Positions 1 through 10,283 of a stretch of DNA of 64,000 nucleotides are shown piece by piece. How positions within the stretch are numbered: the stretch's first letter is position 1; the number at the start of each line of letters is the position of its first letter. The notes below the pieces were generated by a model. The model had not been told where the DNA came from, did not search any database, and worked only from the letters and a program-made list of their open reading frames with translations. The stretch is from Chondrus crispus (taxonomy: Eukaryota > Rhodophyta > Florideophyceae > Gigartinales > Gigartinaceae): contig NW_005179179.1 in NCBI RefSeq assembly GCF_000350225.1, forward strand, positions 447,030 through 511,029, written 5' to 3'. The translations under genes and the position numbers were made by a program.

Positions 1-205
1 GAGAGCGAGAGAGAGTGGGAGATCTGGGAGAACTCAGAGAACTGGGAGAAGTTTGGGTGACAACTGGGAGACTCTCCCTGATGACTTGGGAGAACTTCTC
101 TCAAATGTTCTCCCGGCGCCGGGAGAACATCAAAATTCTCCCAAATTCTCCCAAATTTTCACTCACGCTGGGAGAAGAATTTTCTTCTCCCAGGGTGCAC
201 AGGGT
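1..205. repeat. GGGAGAA-rich palindromic repeat
   Basis: Short GGGAGAA and TTCTCCC words alternate through the stretch. A perfect 26-bp palindrome lies at 105-130, centred on GGCGCC. A second hairpin (TTCTTCTCCC against GGGAGAAGAA) lies near 170-195. The block stops abruptly at 205, where the dispersed repeat begins, so it is probably the end of a separate inverted-repeat (MITE or foldback) element cut by the window edge. No convincing gene was seen. Confidence 0.5.
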
Positions 206-968
206 TACCTAGATACGCTTTAGTCATAGATAATCGCCCAGCACTGCTTGCCTCTCTCGTGATCTGCTTCCCTGAGCCCGTGCATTGAGAAATGCTTTCC
301 TCGCGCATCGTGACATGAAACTTGCTTCCTGTACATTGCACTCATGCGCCAATTTCTCTAGCCCCAAAAACAATTCCGTAAGCTCAACAGCGGTAGGTAT
401 CGGGCGACGGCGTCGCGTGTCGGAACCACTAGTGCCATCATTGTTTTCTAAGCCCGACCGAGCCAAAGACATATTGAGCAGACCACCCATCGCGTCGTTG
501 ACCATTCCTACAATTACATCCGACTTCTTCTCCACCTCCACTCAACTTGAGAGTCTACAGTTCACACTTTTTCTTCAGAATAAGTCGCCAACGGATCATT
601 CAGTGCAACATTAATTGGTAGTTTCTGTAGAATAGATACCGGTAGGTGTGAGATTCGCAATTTCGACTTTCTGTTGAAGGGATAGACGTGGTCGCTTTTG
701 CTTAGGGCACGCGGATTGGGCTGGGGTTGTGTCATTTGGATTGGAATGACCCATTGTGACTTGACGCTAAGAGTTAGGGGGGCCGAGTAAAAATTTGGGG
801 GGGAAGTAGATCGGATTCGGACGTCATGAGCGTATGAAATTCGGAACGACGTCAGAAACTAGAGTTGGACGCCACCGAAGCGTGCTACGGTTTAGCATGG
901 GTGCGTCTTACACGTAGGCACGGGGATATGTTATGAGAACATGTGACAAGAGCAGAGGTATAGCACTA
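206..968 (-). mobile_element. Dispersed repeat, copy 1 (non-autonomous DNA-transposon-like)
   Basis: This stretch is near-identical to 48382-49407 in the same orientation. Copy 1 has about 36 extra bases near 250-285 and lacks the 295-bp insert found in copy 2. The shared part begins at ACCTAGATACGC and ends at GCACTA. Copy 2 lies inside a TA-flanked element (48269-49461) with CAG-type ends, so copy 1 is probably a copy of the same element that has lost its left end; its right side is interrupted at a TA by another CAGTGAACCC terminus. It carries a minus-strand reading frame at 224-541. Family assignment (pogo/mariner-like) is inference from the TA and CAG ends and from subterminal CACTA/TAGTG motifs. 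Confidence 0.6.
224..541 (-). pseudogene. C-terminal fragment of an unrecognised protein carried by the dispersed repeat
   Basis: The frame encodes 105 residues. A polar middle (SGSDTRRRRPIPT) is followed by an amphipathic helical tail (ELFLGLEKLAHECNVQEASF). The tail shows no catalytic motif; it has the look of the C-terminus of a regulatory or Myb/SANT-associated protein, but I do not recognise it. Upstream on the minus strand the coding look continues to about 650 behind a stop, so the frame is probably a truncated gene rather than a complete one. In copy 2 the equivalent frame (48396-48629) is shorter and interrupted by a 295-bp insertion. A host origin is possible but not shown. Confidence 0.35.
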
Positions 969-1488
969 CAGTGAACCCTCTCGATATGGATACGCTCGGT
1001 GGACGTAATCCGTATCCATTTGCGGAGGTTATTCACATCCGGAGACCGTATCATGACGGTGTTACGGTGACCTGCATCTCTCAGAATGTCTGTGCTTTAC
1101 TAAAAAAATGTATTTATCGTCGTCTGGACTGTGCAATTCCCCTTCTTGGTACGCAGAGATATCGGGACGAAAACTATACTTTCCGTTGATGATGTGGGAC
1201 ATGACAGCTTGAGCAGGAGGTTTGGAAAGGGAAAACTGTACCTAGGCCCACTTCGCAAGGGCGCTTTGTGGCGTCTGCTCCTTGCTCTTTTTGCGCCGTT
1301 GGAACTCTGCACATATTTGTTGCTTTCGGGCGAAGTTAAGCTCAGAGCGCTTCATCGACGATTGTCGCTTGACGGGGGCAGATGGCTACGGTGCTGACAA
1401 CACGCAATGTTTGCGATCAGAGGAGATTTATTGGGGGAGGACCAACAGGAGTATATGCTAGAAAGATGTTTTTGTCGCGAACTCTCTA
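969..1488. other. Solitary Tigger-like terminus and otherwise featureless DNA
   Basis: Directly after TA at 967-968 the sequence reads CAGTGAACCCTCTCGATA, which closely resembles the terminal inverted repeat consensus of Tigger/pogo elements. No matching opposite terminus was found before the foldback at 1489, so the element appears truncated. Open frames here (for example 1131-1397) show no recognisable protein. Confidence 0.4.
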
Positions 1489-1653
1489 TTGTGAGAAATT
1501 GCTCATGATCGTTGCTGAATTCTGTATCGAAATTTTAATTGTGAAAAATTCTAGACGAATTTGCGCTAAGAAAGTTGTGAGTAAAGTTGTGAGTATTATT
1601 CTAGAATTTTTCACAATTAAAATTTCGATACAGAATTCTGCAACGATCATGAG
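1489..1653. repeat. Foldback element with 67-bp arms, right arm interrupted by copia element
   Basis: The left arm runs 1489-1555. The right arm begins at 1600, runs to 1653, is broken by the copia insertion, and resumes at 7444-7456. The arms match with a single mismatch in the first 54 bp, around a 44-bp spacer. The copia insertion duplicated ATGAG (1649-1653 and 7439-7443). The high arm identity suggests a long cruciform-forming terminus of a foldback or MITE element. Related TTGCAGAATTCTGCAA palindromes recur at 9840-9990. Confidence 0.75.
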
Positions 1654-1791
1654 TGTGATGACCCACAAGCCAGGCCACAGGCCAGGCCACACCAATTGCC
1701 GTAGGTAGCACCACCAGAACAGAATAAAAGCTCGCCGTCGCTCGGCCCGCTGGCGCGGAACGGGCCGGGGCACGAGGCTTACTTCGTCACA
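1654..1791 (+). repeat. 5' LTR of copia element 1
   Basis: This LTR begins TGTGATGACC and ends CGTCACA, with imperfect terminal inverted repeats. It is 138 bp, unusually short. It contains AATAAAA near 1723 as a possible polyadenylation signal and matches 7301-7438 closely. It lacks an 80-bp segment present in the 3' LTR. Confidence 0.85.
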
Positions 1792-4700
1792 GGTTATGCG
1801 CCCCTATGCAACCACTGCCCCCACCAGTCCACCACAACATTTCACCGATCTCAGCGCCCACAATCCAACAAACAACAAACACACAACACGAACAAAGCGC
1901 GCTAAACAACGCGCCATCAACAAAGAAATCAACGAACACATCAACCAGCTACTACGCCAAACACAACTCAACGAAGACGATCAACATCAACCCAAAGACA
2001 CAACACAACAGCGCAAAATGAACACACTCGAACAACTCCCCAAACTCAACGACACCAACTACACGTACTGGTACGACGCCCTCCAACTCCACGCGAGGAC
2101 GATCGAAGCCGCACACATTCTCGAAACCGACCCAGCACCCACCACAGACCCAGCTATCGCGCAGCGACACGCCAAACAAGCCGACCAGCTCCGCAAGCTC
2201 ATCATCCCTAGCCTCCCGCCCGCGATCGTAGCACTCCTCCCACCCACCATTCTCCGCGAATCCCCCCGCCACATCTGCACCCTACTCCGCGAACACATCC
2301 ACGATGCGCATATAGAAACCCACGAAGTCCTCGACGCCGAGGCACGGTCTAACAAACTCCTACCTGGCTCTGATTTCTCTACATTCGTCGACAGACACAT
2401 CTCAATCCGTCAGAAAATGATCAACGCCTACTACCCCAACATTGCGCAAGAAAGGACAACAGTCAACTACATGATACAGGGAATCAGCAACCACCCCGAT
2501 CTCGGCCTTGTCGCTGTAATCCTTGCGGGCACACCACCCGCATCCATCCGTCAGTTCACCAACCATGTCCGCCAGGTAATGCTCATGCAGAACAAGCAAC
2601 ACAACACCACCCCACAACAACCCGCATTCCCCAAACAGACACAACAGCCACCGATCATGCCCCATCAACCACCCCAGCGGCAGTACCAGCCACGCCAACC
2701 CTACCAGCAAACACCGCAGCAACGACGCAGCCCGAGGCAACCCTGGACACCACGCAACCACCAGCGCCCCAAAGGATGGACCGGCAATTGGTGCAGTCAC
2801 CACGGCAGCATCACCCACAACACTGAGCAGTGCTACACACTGCAAGGAATCCGCCGTCAGCCATACAACGCCAGCCAACAGCATTTACGAAGACGACATG
2901 CAACAACAGGGGGACATCCGCACACACAACAATACCAACGACACGAACACACAAGAACTACAACAGAGAATCGAGCAACTCGAACAAATCATAGCAGCAC
3001 AGCATGCGGACACCAACACCCCACCAGGTAAGCTCCACTTCCTCCTAGACTCCGCCGCTAACCCCACACACGTCACCCATCCACACCATGAACTCCGCCC
3101 ATCCACCGGGAAACTAACCCGCACGGCCACGGGCCAACACTGCCCCATCACGCAACACGGCAAGATGACAATATCCACGACGCCTAAACGCGTCGACACC
3201 AATGCAGTTTGCGCACCTCTCCTACGCCACAACCTACTGTCCGTCCACGACCTCACACGCCACGGCCATGTCACATTCACGCCAAACGAAGCAACCCTCC
3301 ACGAGCCAACGAAGCTACCACCACCGCTACTCAAAGCTAAATATCATCAAGGTTTCTACCGCACCGACACCGGCACCACGCACGCGTCTCCCAAACGGGC
3401 CATAGGCAACGTGCTAGCCGCCCGAGGCACACCCTACAACAGACAACAACAACAGCAAAATAAACCCCCATCACCTCCAACACCACCACGCCCCAAGACC
3501 ACACCACTCACCTCCAAACCCCCGAACCTGCCCAAAGCAACACACCGCACCAAACCAACCAAAGTCAACATACCCACACCATCACCTCACCGTATCAGAA
3601 CAGCGGCACACGAGCCGCCAACAACACCACCAACCGCAGCACGCAAACAAATGCACGAATGGCACCTCAAGCTTGGGCAACTACGCCCCAGATCCATCGC
3701 AAAAATGGCCAAACATGGATTAATCCCCATCCTACCGCACTCACTGCAAACCAACCCACCCAAGATATCCTGCTCCGGTTGTATCGATAGCAAGACGGCC
3801 GCCACCCCCCACAAACGTGCGGTGCATACGACCGCTGCAGGGCAAAGCCTGTCATCTGATGTTTGCGGTCCCATATCACCACCATCCATGCAGAACAGCA
3901 AATACTTCATGACCATCCTGGATACAGCAGCACGCTACCTAGTAGTAGCATTCCTCTCCACCCGCGCCCAAGTACCCGTCAACCTCACCACAGCCATCGA
4001 GTCCATCGCGAGCTCAACAGGCAAATACCCGCACATCATAACAACCGACAATGCAAGGGAGTACACCTCCAAATACGTACAACAGTTTCTATCTCAGCGA
4101 GGCATCAAATTCAAGCCCTCCACCCCCTACACACCCCAGGAAAGCGCACTCGCTGAGCGGATTAACAGGACTATCATGAACTCAGCTCGCGCCGCACTAA
4201 CACACAGCCAGCTACCCCAAGCGTATTGAGAAGACGCTGTACGCGATGCTGTATTCAAGTACAATCTAAGCTACCATCACGTAGTACAAAACCTCCCACA
4301 TACCCTATGGCATGGTTCGCCGCCGGCGATCGCCAACTTCTTCATCTTTGGTCAACTCGGCTCGGTCCCCATCCTCAAAAACCCCAAACACAAACTCCAA
4401 ACACGCGCGCACACAGTGTGACACATGTACGGCATAGATGTCACACATATCAAAGTCTACAACCTGGCCACACGCAACTACCAGACTGTACGTGACAGCA
4501 ACTTCACACCCTACACCAAGCGCAACGACCCGGCGCTCACTACAAGCGCTGCCTTCACCACGACACAACGCCGCACATCCATCCCACTCACGATCACACC
4601 CGCGACACCTCCACCACGCACACGACAACAAGCGCGAAAATACCCTGACGCAACCGAGTGGGGCAAAGCACACAACGCAGAATTAGACCAGCTTGATCTC

Positions 4701-6164
4701 ACGCAGGCAATCGACTGGGATCCATACAAACACCTACTGCCACGAAACGAAATCATCCCTATGACCATGACATACAGATACAAACCAACCACCAACGACC
4801 CGACAGCAGTCACTAGGAAAGCACGATGCTCAGTGCGCGGCGACCTCATGATTCCGGACATCCATTACGACCCACTCAAAGTTGCCACATACATGGCAGA
4901 AAAGTCAACCGTACGCATCATTTTCGCATTAGCCGCAGCGCACGACATGCACCTTGAACACTTCGACATCACGGGTGCATATTTGCACGAAGCGTATGAC
5001 CACACAACGCCGGTATATGTCTGGCAACCCAAACGGTTTGACGGTTCTTACAGGCACGAAGCTGCTGCAGGGCAGCTCAAAGGCAACATATACGGCACTC
5101 CACCAGCCGCCCATACGTACTCAACCAAACTGTACCAACACCTCAAACAGCACGGATACACCCAAACCAAATCCGACCCTTCCCTATTCTTCAAGCGCAA
5201 GCGCAACGACATCATTCTCATCGCAGTAAGTATGGACGACTTTTTGGCAGCTGCCAGCACCACAAAGCTGAATGACGAATTCTACAACACACTCCAAGTC
5301 AAATACAAAGTCAAAAGGCTTGGCAAGCCAACATCGTACCTCAATTGGAATATCTCATACACGCCAGCAGGCATTCACGTCTGCCAGCGACAGCACATCC
5401 AGCACGTAGCGCAATACCTACACATGGAAGACGCCATACCACATCAAACGCCATACGCAAACGGTGCCAGAGTAGACCCACCAACACCGAAAGAAACTGC
5501 AGATGACAAAATCACCGCACCATATCGTGCTTGGTAAAATCCGCTACATTGCGGACTGCAGCAGACCAGACATCAGTTACGCCACAGCAGCGCTAGCACG
5601 AGCAACAAAATGTCCCACTCAACGCCACTGGAACTTCCTCAAAAGGACCGTCAGATACCTCATCGGCACAAAGAATCACGGTTTACTGTTCCCCCACCGC
5701 AACACGGCACCCCTCCTCATAACATACGCTGACGCTGACTTTGCCAATGACCCCGTCTCAAGGAAATCCATCTCCGGTTCACTATACCAAGTGCACGGCG
5801 CCACAGTGCACTGGCGTTCCAAGCAACAACCACTGGTAGCCCAGTCCACGTGCGAGGCCGAGTATATAGCAGCCGCCGATGTAGTATAGTGGCGGTCGCC
5901 AGCTATGAGCTAGCTCGAGGAAGAGGTAACAACCAATAGGGGGTGTCCCGCGGTAGATCGGGACTGTGGTAGAGCAAAGGGGAAGTACGTCGACCGACTG
6001 TAAAAGCACGACGTACTGGTCGAAGTGCGGACCCGGAATGGGACCAGCACTGGAAGGGGTGGTGTAAGAACACACAAAACAGGGGTGAACCCGAGCCTAA
6101 AGACTAGTGTCAGACACGGGCGGAGCGCCGAGTAGCGGAAACTCCTAGAGGGAACGAGCGGGAC

Positions 6165-6515
6165 AGATTTCAATAGTGCCGCCAAGGCCAGAGGCTTGTC
6201 GTAGCCCGCGACTTGACAATCGTCACAATGCAGGGAGAGAGAAATAGGTCGTGCGACAGTAATACGCCCAGGCTAGAGGCCAGTCTTAGCCCGCGTGGTC
6301 GCAACGACAGAGTAAAAAGGAAGACAATTGGAACGTCGAGCGACAGTAACACGCCGAGGTTAGAGGCTAGTCTTAACCCGCGTAGTCGCAAAGACGGAGG
6401 AATGGAAAAGGTAAAGTAAAGGCTATAGAAGCCAGGGAAACGTCGCAAGACAGATGCCGACAATGTCCCCTAAGTCAGAGGCTTGTCTTGACCCGCGATG
6501 TCGCACCGTCGAAGG
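6165..6515 (+). repeat. Tandem repeat of about 90-110 bp inside the solo LTR
   Basis: Degenerate units share AGAGGCNNGTCTTANCCCGCG followed by GTCGCA. Clear copies centre near 6280, 6370 and 6490, and a weaker one near 6195. Such arrays are common in long LTR U3 regions. Confidence 0.6.
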
Positions 6516-6699
6516 AAATCCGTTCCCAAAAGATCCTTGACTGTTTACTGTCATTGCCCGGCGCCGTCGCTTAAATAAGCGAGGTCTTGGACATTGTCCG
6601 TCCTACTGTACTACTGTACTCTATTATGTAATGCACTGTACTGTGCAATTACTACTGTACCTTGTCATATACAACCTCCGGGCTGTAATGTATACAGTA

Positions 6700-6832
6700 G
6701 ATCTTCCGCCTGTAAGGCACACGTGTAGGCGTCCGCCTGTAATGCCCGTGTGAGCGTGCGCGTGCGCGTGTAATGCACACGTGTGGGCGTGCGCCTGTAA
6801 TGAACAGGCGCCGTCGGGTACTGTACACATCC
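6700..6832 (+). repeat. Short tandem repeat with CACGTG words inside the solo LTR
   Basis: About four 25-33 bp units carry GCGCCTGTAATG or close variants, with intervening CACACGTGTGGGCG words. The CACGTG words match the palindromic motifs that crowd the other gypsy LTRs here. Confidence 0.55.
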
Positions 6833-7220
6833 TGGCAATGATACCACAGCCGAAACTGCGCAAGACACCGTCTGGCTCCGCAACATGTTCACAGAGCTGG
6901 GATACACACAAGAACAGCCCACCACCATGTGCATAGACAATGCTGCAGCAATCACCATAGCGCGCAACACCGCACGGACAAAACGGCGCAAATGTATCGA
7001 CATTCGCTACCACCTCCTGCAAGACCTCACACAACACCAAGCGTTGTCCCTCAAACATGTGCCAAGTCGGCGCATGTACGCCGACATCATGACCAAACCA
7101 CTGAAACCGGCACTGTTCGAAGAACACCGATCCAACCTTGGGATATACCCAAGCAGCAAACAATTCCACTTCCAACCAGACCCCACCCTCATTGACCAGC
7201 AAACCGCGCGTCAGGGGGAC

Positions 7221-7438
7221 TGTGATGACCCACAAAATGAAGATCGTCGACGCGCGATTCACGGGCCAATCGCCCCATCCGCCCCAAAGATACAGTAGCA
7301 GGTGATGACCCACAAGCCAGGCCACAGGCCAGGCCACACCAATTGCTGTAGGTAGCACCACCAGAACAGAATAAAAGCTCGCCGTCGCTCGGCCCGCTGG
7401 CGCGGGACGGGCGGGGGCACGAGGCTTACTTCGTCACA
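7221..7438 (+). repeat. 3' LTR of copia element 1, longer form
   Basis: The 3' LTR starts right after the purine tract CAGGGGGAC with TGTGATGACCCACAA. That same word recurs 81 bp further on, at 7302, from where the sequence matches the 138-bp 5' LTR to the end. The LTR is therefore 218 bp, or 138 bp if only the shared part is counted. Recombination between the two GTGATGACCCACAA repeats would explain the short 5' LTR. Confidence 0.7.
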
Positions 7439-7456
7439 ATGAGCAATTTCTCACAA

Positions 7457-7511
7457 CAATTGCAGAATTCTCTCAAGGCGTAAACCCTGAATTATCTGAA
7501 GCCCTTCTGTA
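7457..7511. other. Foldback-derived border
   Basis: The TCACAACAATTGCAGAATTC border at 7451-7470 resembles TCACAAGAATTGCAG at 9851-9865. The two mark the left and right limits of the gene-fragment cargo between them. Confidence 0.4.
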
Positions 7512-8674
7512 GTGGACGCCTACTGCCGTGCGCGCCGCCTCATCGAGGACGCGCGCGTCGGCACGTCCGAGGTCGAGAAGGGCTGCATCCGCAGCGCGGA
7601 GAAGGCGCGCCAGGCCTACAAGGAGCCGGGCGTTGACCAGCTGGAGCGCCGCGTCGACCCTTCGCCGCACCCCGACCACCCCGCCGCCGCTGCCGCCGCC
7701 GCGGCCCCCGACGCGTTCCACCCGGGCCCCGCCCCGCCGCACCAGAGCCCCGCCATCCTCTCCCCCGCAGAAAGTACTCCCGCCGCCTCTTCAATAACCG
7801 CAAGTCCGCAGCCGCCGCAAAGGACTACCAGGACGTCCTCCGCAGGGAGCCCGCCACTGCCATTCAGCGCACAGCCCCACCGCACCACCTGCCCGCCGCC
7901 GACGACCCCGCCGCCGACGACGCCCAGCTCGCAGACCACCACCAGCCAGACCCCAACCCGCTGCGGCAAACCCAGGTCGACGAAATGCAGCAAAGTCACA
8001 CCGACATGCAGCAGCGCCTTGCCGTCACAGAGCGCGAAAAGTGTCTACTGGACGCCAAGCTCAACAGAATCAAGGCACGCGCCGTTACCCTCAAGGGCTT
8101 GCACGGCGCTTTCAGCATCTGGGATCGCCACGACCACCACCAACGTTTTTCTCAAAAGGATCCCCTCAAGATGCCCGACGACACCGACGAACACCTCTCG
8201 CACCCACGCCGATACCACCACCTCCGCAACCACCGCCCGCTAACCAACACCCAGTCGCAGGACATTGACCAGCTGCAAATGTCAAGTCAGAACGCCATGC
8301 CTAACTCTCACCAGCACTACTTGCACCTCCCGAGTCGTCCTGACTCGCAGCAAACCGCCCCCGTCACGAGCAGCGCCATCGCCGCAAACGCCCTCCGCTT
8401 TTACAGTGAGATGGCCTTGTCCCCGGTCCACCCGGTCGGCGTCCCGGGCGAGTTTCAAACCGGCTTCACTTGCACCCAGAGTCAAAAGGGTGAAGATAAC
8501 GAGGACGTCCTCGTGCGCTCGTCCCACCCCTTGTCTGCCGGCCTGGCCATCCCGATCCCCAATGGAACCCAGAGCCAGGACCTGCAGAGCATAAAGACGC
8601 CAATTGGCTCCGACGAGAATCCACGGGGGGAAGACACTTTTTATCTTAACGCGCAAGGCTCTAAGGGCAGCTAG
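7512..8674 (+). pseudogene. Partial gene, possibly bZIP-like; proline-rich and coiled-coil
   Basis: Coding potential is best in one frame from about 7772 to the TAG at 8672-8674. Early in it a basic stretch (FNNRKSAAAAKDYQ) shows the N-x7-K spacing of bZIP basic regions, although the following leucine spacing is not canonical. Around 7980-8080 an amphipathic segment (QRLAVTEREKCLLDAKLN) looks coiled-coil. The remainder is Ser/Gln/Pro-rich. Upstream (7512-7770) a different frame is open but starts at GTG, and CCCCGCAG at 7763-7770 could be a splice acceptor joining the two. No ATG start is visible, so the 5' end is missing or lies in an unseen exon. Lying between foldback-type borders, it may be captured cargo. 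The bZIP call is weak. Confidence 0.35.
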
Positions 8675-9300
8675 CTACCCTCCGTAGGCAACTAGCCTCC
8701 AAAAGGCACCTACCCATTACATGCAACGCCCTCCTCCTCTCCCCACGCCCATCCCTTACCCCCACCCCACCCTCCCCCTCTCATGACTCTTGTCTTCCTT
8801 CCTCCCGACAAAAACAAACCATTTTCGCCTATTGGAAATGCACATTGGCCTTTCTCGAATGCTCGAAATCTGACGACAACCAACACCGTGTTGACGTCGT
8901 GACGACGTCTTTGTGCAGAACTTTTTGAAAAATCGCTCTTTTAACTTGAACTCTGATGATAAAGATTCAATTGTAAATTTCCTACCTCCATGTCCAACAA
9001 AAAGCGTTATGCTTGCTCTAGAACGCGCGTTTCATTGTTCGCGGTGGTGGTGGTGGTTCTGCATCGTGATGAAGGCGCAAGCGAAGCGCCCCCACGTGGA
9101 GAACGGAGAAGAGCGAAAAACGTGCGGCCGTCACCACCCCCCCGTGAGTAGCGAACAAAAAAAGCAGCAGGAACGCAAACGCACTCGCCGAGTACGGCCA
9201 TCGCCCTTTAACTTCAACTGTCATGATAAATGCTTGATCGGTTCGGCATCGCGTCGATGGCGCAAGCGTAGCGCGCCTCTAGGGATGCGGCGGGGACGCG
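8675..9300. other. Non-coding stretch with degenerate direct repeats
   Basis: After the stop comes a C-rich tract (8700-8790). Then two degenerate copies of a roughly 180-bp unit follow: GCGCAAGCGAAGCGCCC near 9080 against GCGCAAGCGTAGCGCGCC near 9260, and AACGCACTCGCCGAGTACGG near 9177 against AACGCACTCGCCAGGCACGG near 9354. The open frame 8913-9473 runs through these repeats and shows no recognisable domain. Confidence 0.4.
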
Positions 9301-9462
9301 AAGGACGCGGGCCACCATGTCCTCAAGTGGCAGCCAAAAGCGAAAAGCAAGCAAACGCACTCGCCAGGCACGGCCATCCCCGCCGCAACGCCTTTGCGCC
9401 CGTGCAGGCGAGTGTCATTGCAGCTCGAGTTCAAAGTCATCGACGGCCAGCCAGTCGTCCCG

Positions 9463-9867
9463 TCACCACTTGAGGACCTCTCTCTCCGTGTCGAGCATTT
9501 CGTGCGCCATCTCCGCCTCCTCCCCTGCCCGTGCTCCCTTCTCTGCATCCTCGAAAAGGGCGCCCTCCAGCAGCCTGAGCACGTCCGCCCTGGGCCTACC
9601 GAGCGCGACGCAGCTGTCCGCTGCGGGCGGCCACACGCGCTCCACCTCCTCCCGCGTGACCTCCAGCCGCGACGGCTCGTACAGCACCTCCGGCGCCGCC
9701 AGCACCACCTCGGGCTCCTCGACCGTGCCGTTCGCCGTCGGCGGCGCGCCCCTCGCCGCCGGCCCGGGCTTCGCCGCCGCCTCGCGCGGCCTAGCCGCCG
9801 CCTGCCCGCGGTTTGAGTACAGTTGGCGCCAACTGAGAACGTAATTGCTCACAAGAATTGCAGTCAC
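9463..9867 (-). CDS. Unrecognised Ala/Glu-rich ORF, probably a gene fragment
   Basis: This 134-residue frame lies convergent to the preceding gene fragment. After an N-terminus that reads out of the palindromic border (MTAILVSNYVLSWRQ), the protein is Ala/Pro-rich, then acidic and helical (REEVERVWPPAADS, LRLLEGALFEDAEKGA, EEAEMAHEML). No family is recognised. Its start codon lies inside the TTGCTCACAAGAATTGCAG border, so the natural N-terminus is probably elsewhere. It may be captured cargo of the same foldback-bounded segment. Confidence 0.3.
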   Translation of the reverse strand: MTAILVSNYVLSWRQLYSNRGQAAARPREAAAKPGPAARGAPPTANGTVEEPEVVLAAPEVLYEPSRLEVTREEVERVWPPAADSCVALGRPRADVLRLLEGALFEDAEKGARAGEEAEMAHEMLDTEREVLKW

Positions 9868-9990
9868 AGTTTCTCCAAGGGCTCACTTTTCTGCAATTAT
9901 CGTCACGACCGAATTGCAGAATTCTGCAATTATTTACAGGTGTCACACGTATGGCAGAATTCTGCAATTATAATTGCAGAATTGTCTAGG
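9842..9990. repeat. Palindromic TTGCAGAATTCTGCAA modules
   Basis: A perfect 20-bp palindrome lies at 9912-9931 and a perfect 26-bp palindrome at 9958-9983; both are built on AATTGCAGAATT. The left part (TTGCTCACAAGAATTGCAG) matches the copy at 7445-7465. It is probably the other terminus of the foldback-type element that begins at 1489. Confidence 0.6.
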
Positions 9991-10057
9991 AGTAAACACA
10001 CTAATAGAGTAAGTTGGCGGGTATCGCACTTTCGCGCCAAAACTCTAACTTGGATTG

Positions 10058-10280
10058 AATCCACAATGCGTTGCCCATGCACGCCCATGCCTTCATGGCC
10101 TTGCACTGAAAAATCTCAATTGGTTTGGCCACCATTGCCCCATGCAGACATAGACTGTTGCATGGGCAAGTTTTAGCCACTTCATAGGACCATTACTATA
10201 CAAATCCCCATGCAAAACTTATCATAACTGCTCCGATTGTGTGCATGGGCGTGCATGGGCTTTGCATGGGAAATTCTAGA
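10058..10280. mobile_element. MITE-like inverted repeat with CCCATGCACGCCCATGC ends
   Basis: The left end (TTGCCCATGCACGCCCATGCC, near 10074) is the reverse complement, with few mismatches, of the right end (GTGCATGGGCGTGCATGGGC, near 10241). The interior is about 150 bp, AT-rich, and has no ORF. It borders the truncated end of element A's gag directly. Superfamily unknown. Confidence 0.5.
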
Positions 10281-10283
10281 CTA

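Larger units (their letters stand above)
5880..6848 (+). mobile_element. Gypsy-type solo LTR inserted in copia RNase H
   Basis: This 969-bp solo LTR begins TGTAGTATAGTGG and ends ATGATACCACA, so the ends are imperfect inverted repeats. It is flanked on both sides by GCCGA (5875-5879 and 6849-6853). No coding region lies inside, and the minus-strand open frames at 5782-6463 are incidental. It contains two internal tandem-repeat blocks (6165-6515 and about 6700-6830). The TGTAGTATA start is shared with the LTRs of element B and of the solo LTR at 24519-25615, which places it with the gypsy families of this window. Confidence 0.8.
1654..7438 (+). mobile_element. Ty1/copia element 1, old and broken
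   Basis: The element is flanked by a 5-bp target duplication, ATGAG. Parts in order: 5' LTR 1654-1791; gag about 1800-3030 with a Cys/His knuckle near 2790-2840; protease (D-S-A motif) near 3040; integrase zinc region and DDE core about 3650-4230; reverse transcriptase about 4430-5540 with a DD-containing catalytic motif near 5230; RNase H about 5550-5879 and 6854-7210; purine tract GGGGGA at about 7214; 3' LTR 7221-7438. Protease and integrase precede RT, the diagnostic copia order. A solo LTR (5880-6848) sits inside the RNase H part. The coding frame is broken in roughly three or four places besides that insertion, so it is a fossil. The coding strand is strikingly rich in C and A. Confidence 0.9.

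Noticed and set aside
5782-6463. Three minus-strand frames in and next to the solo LTR
   Set aside because: They read tandem-repeat LTR DNA; the products are repetitive and match the repeat period.
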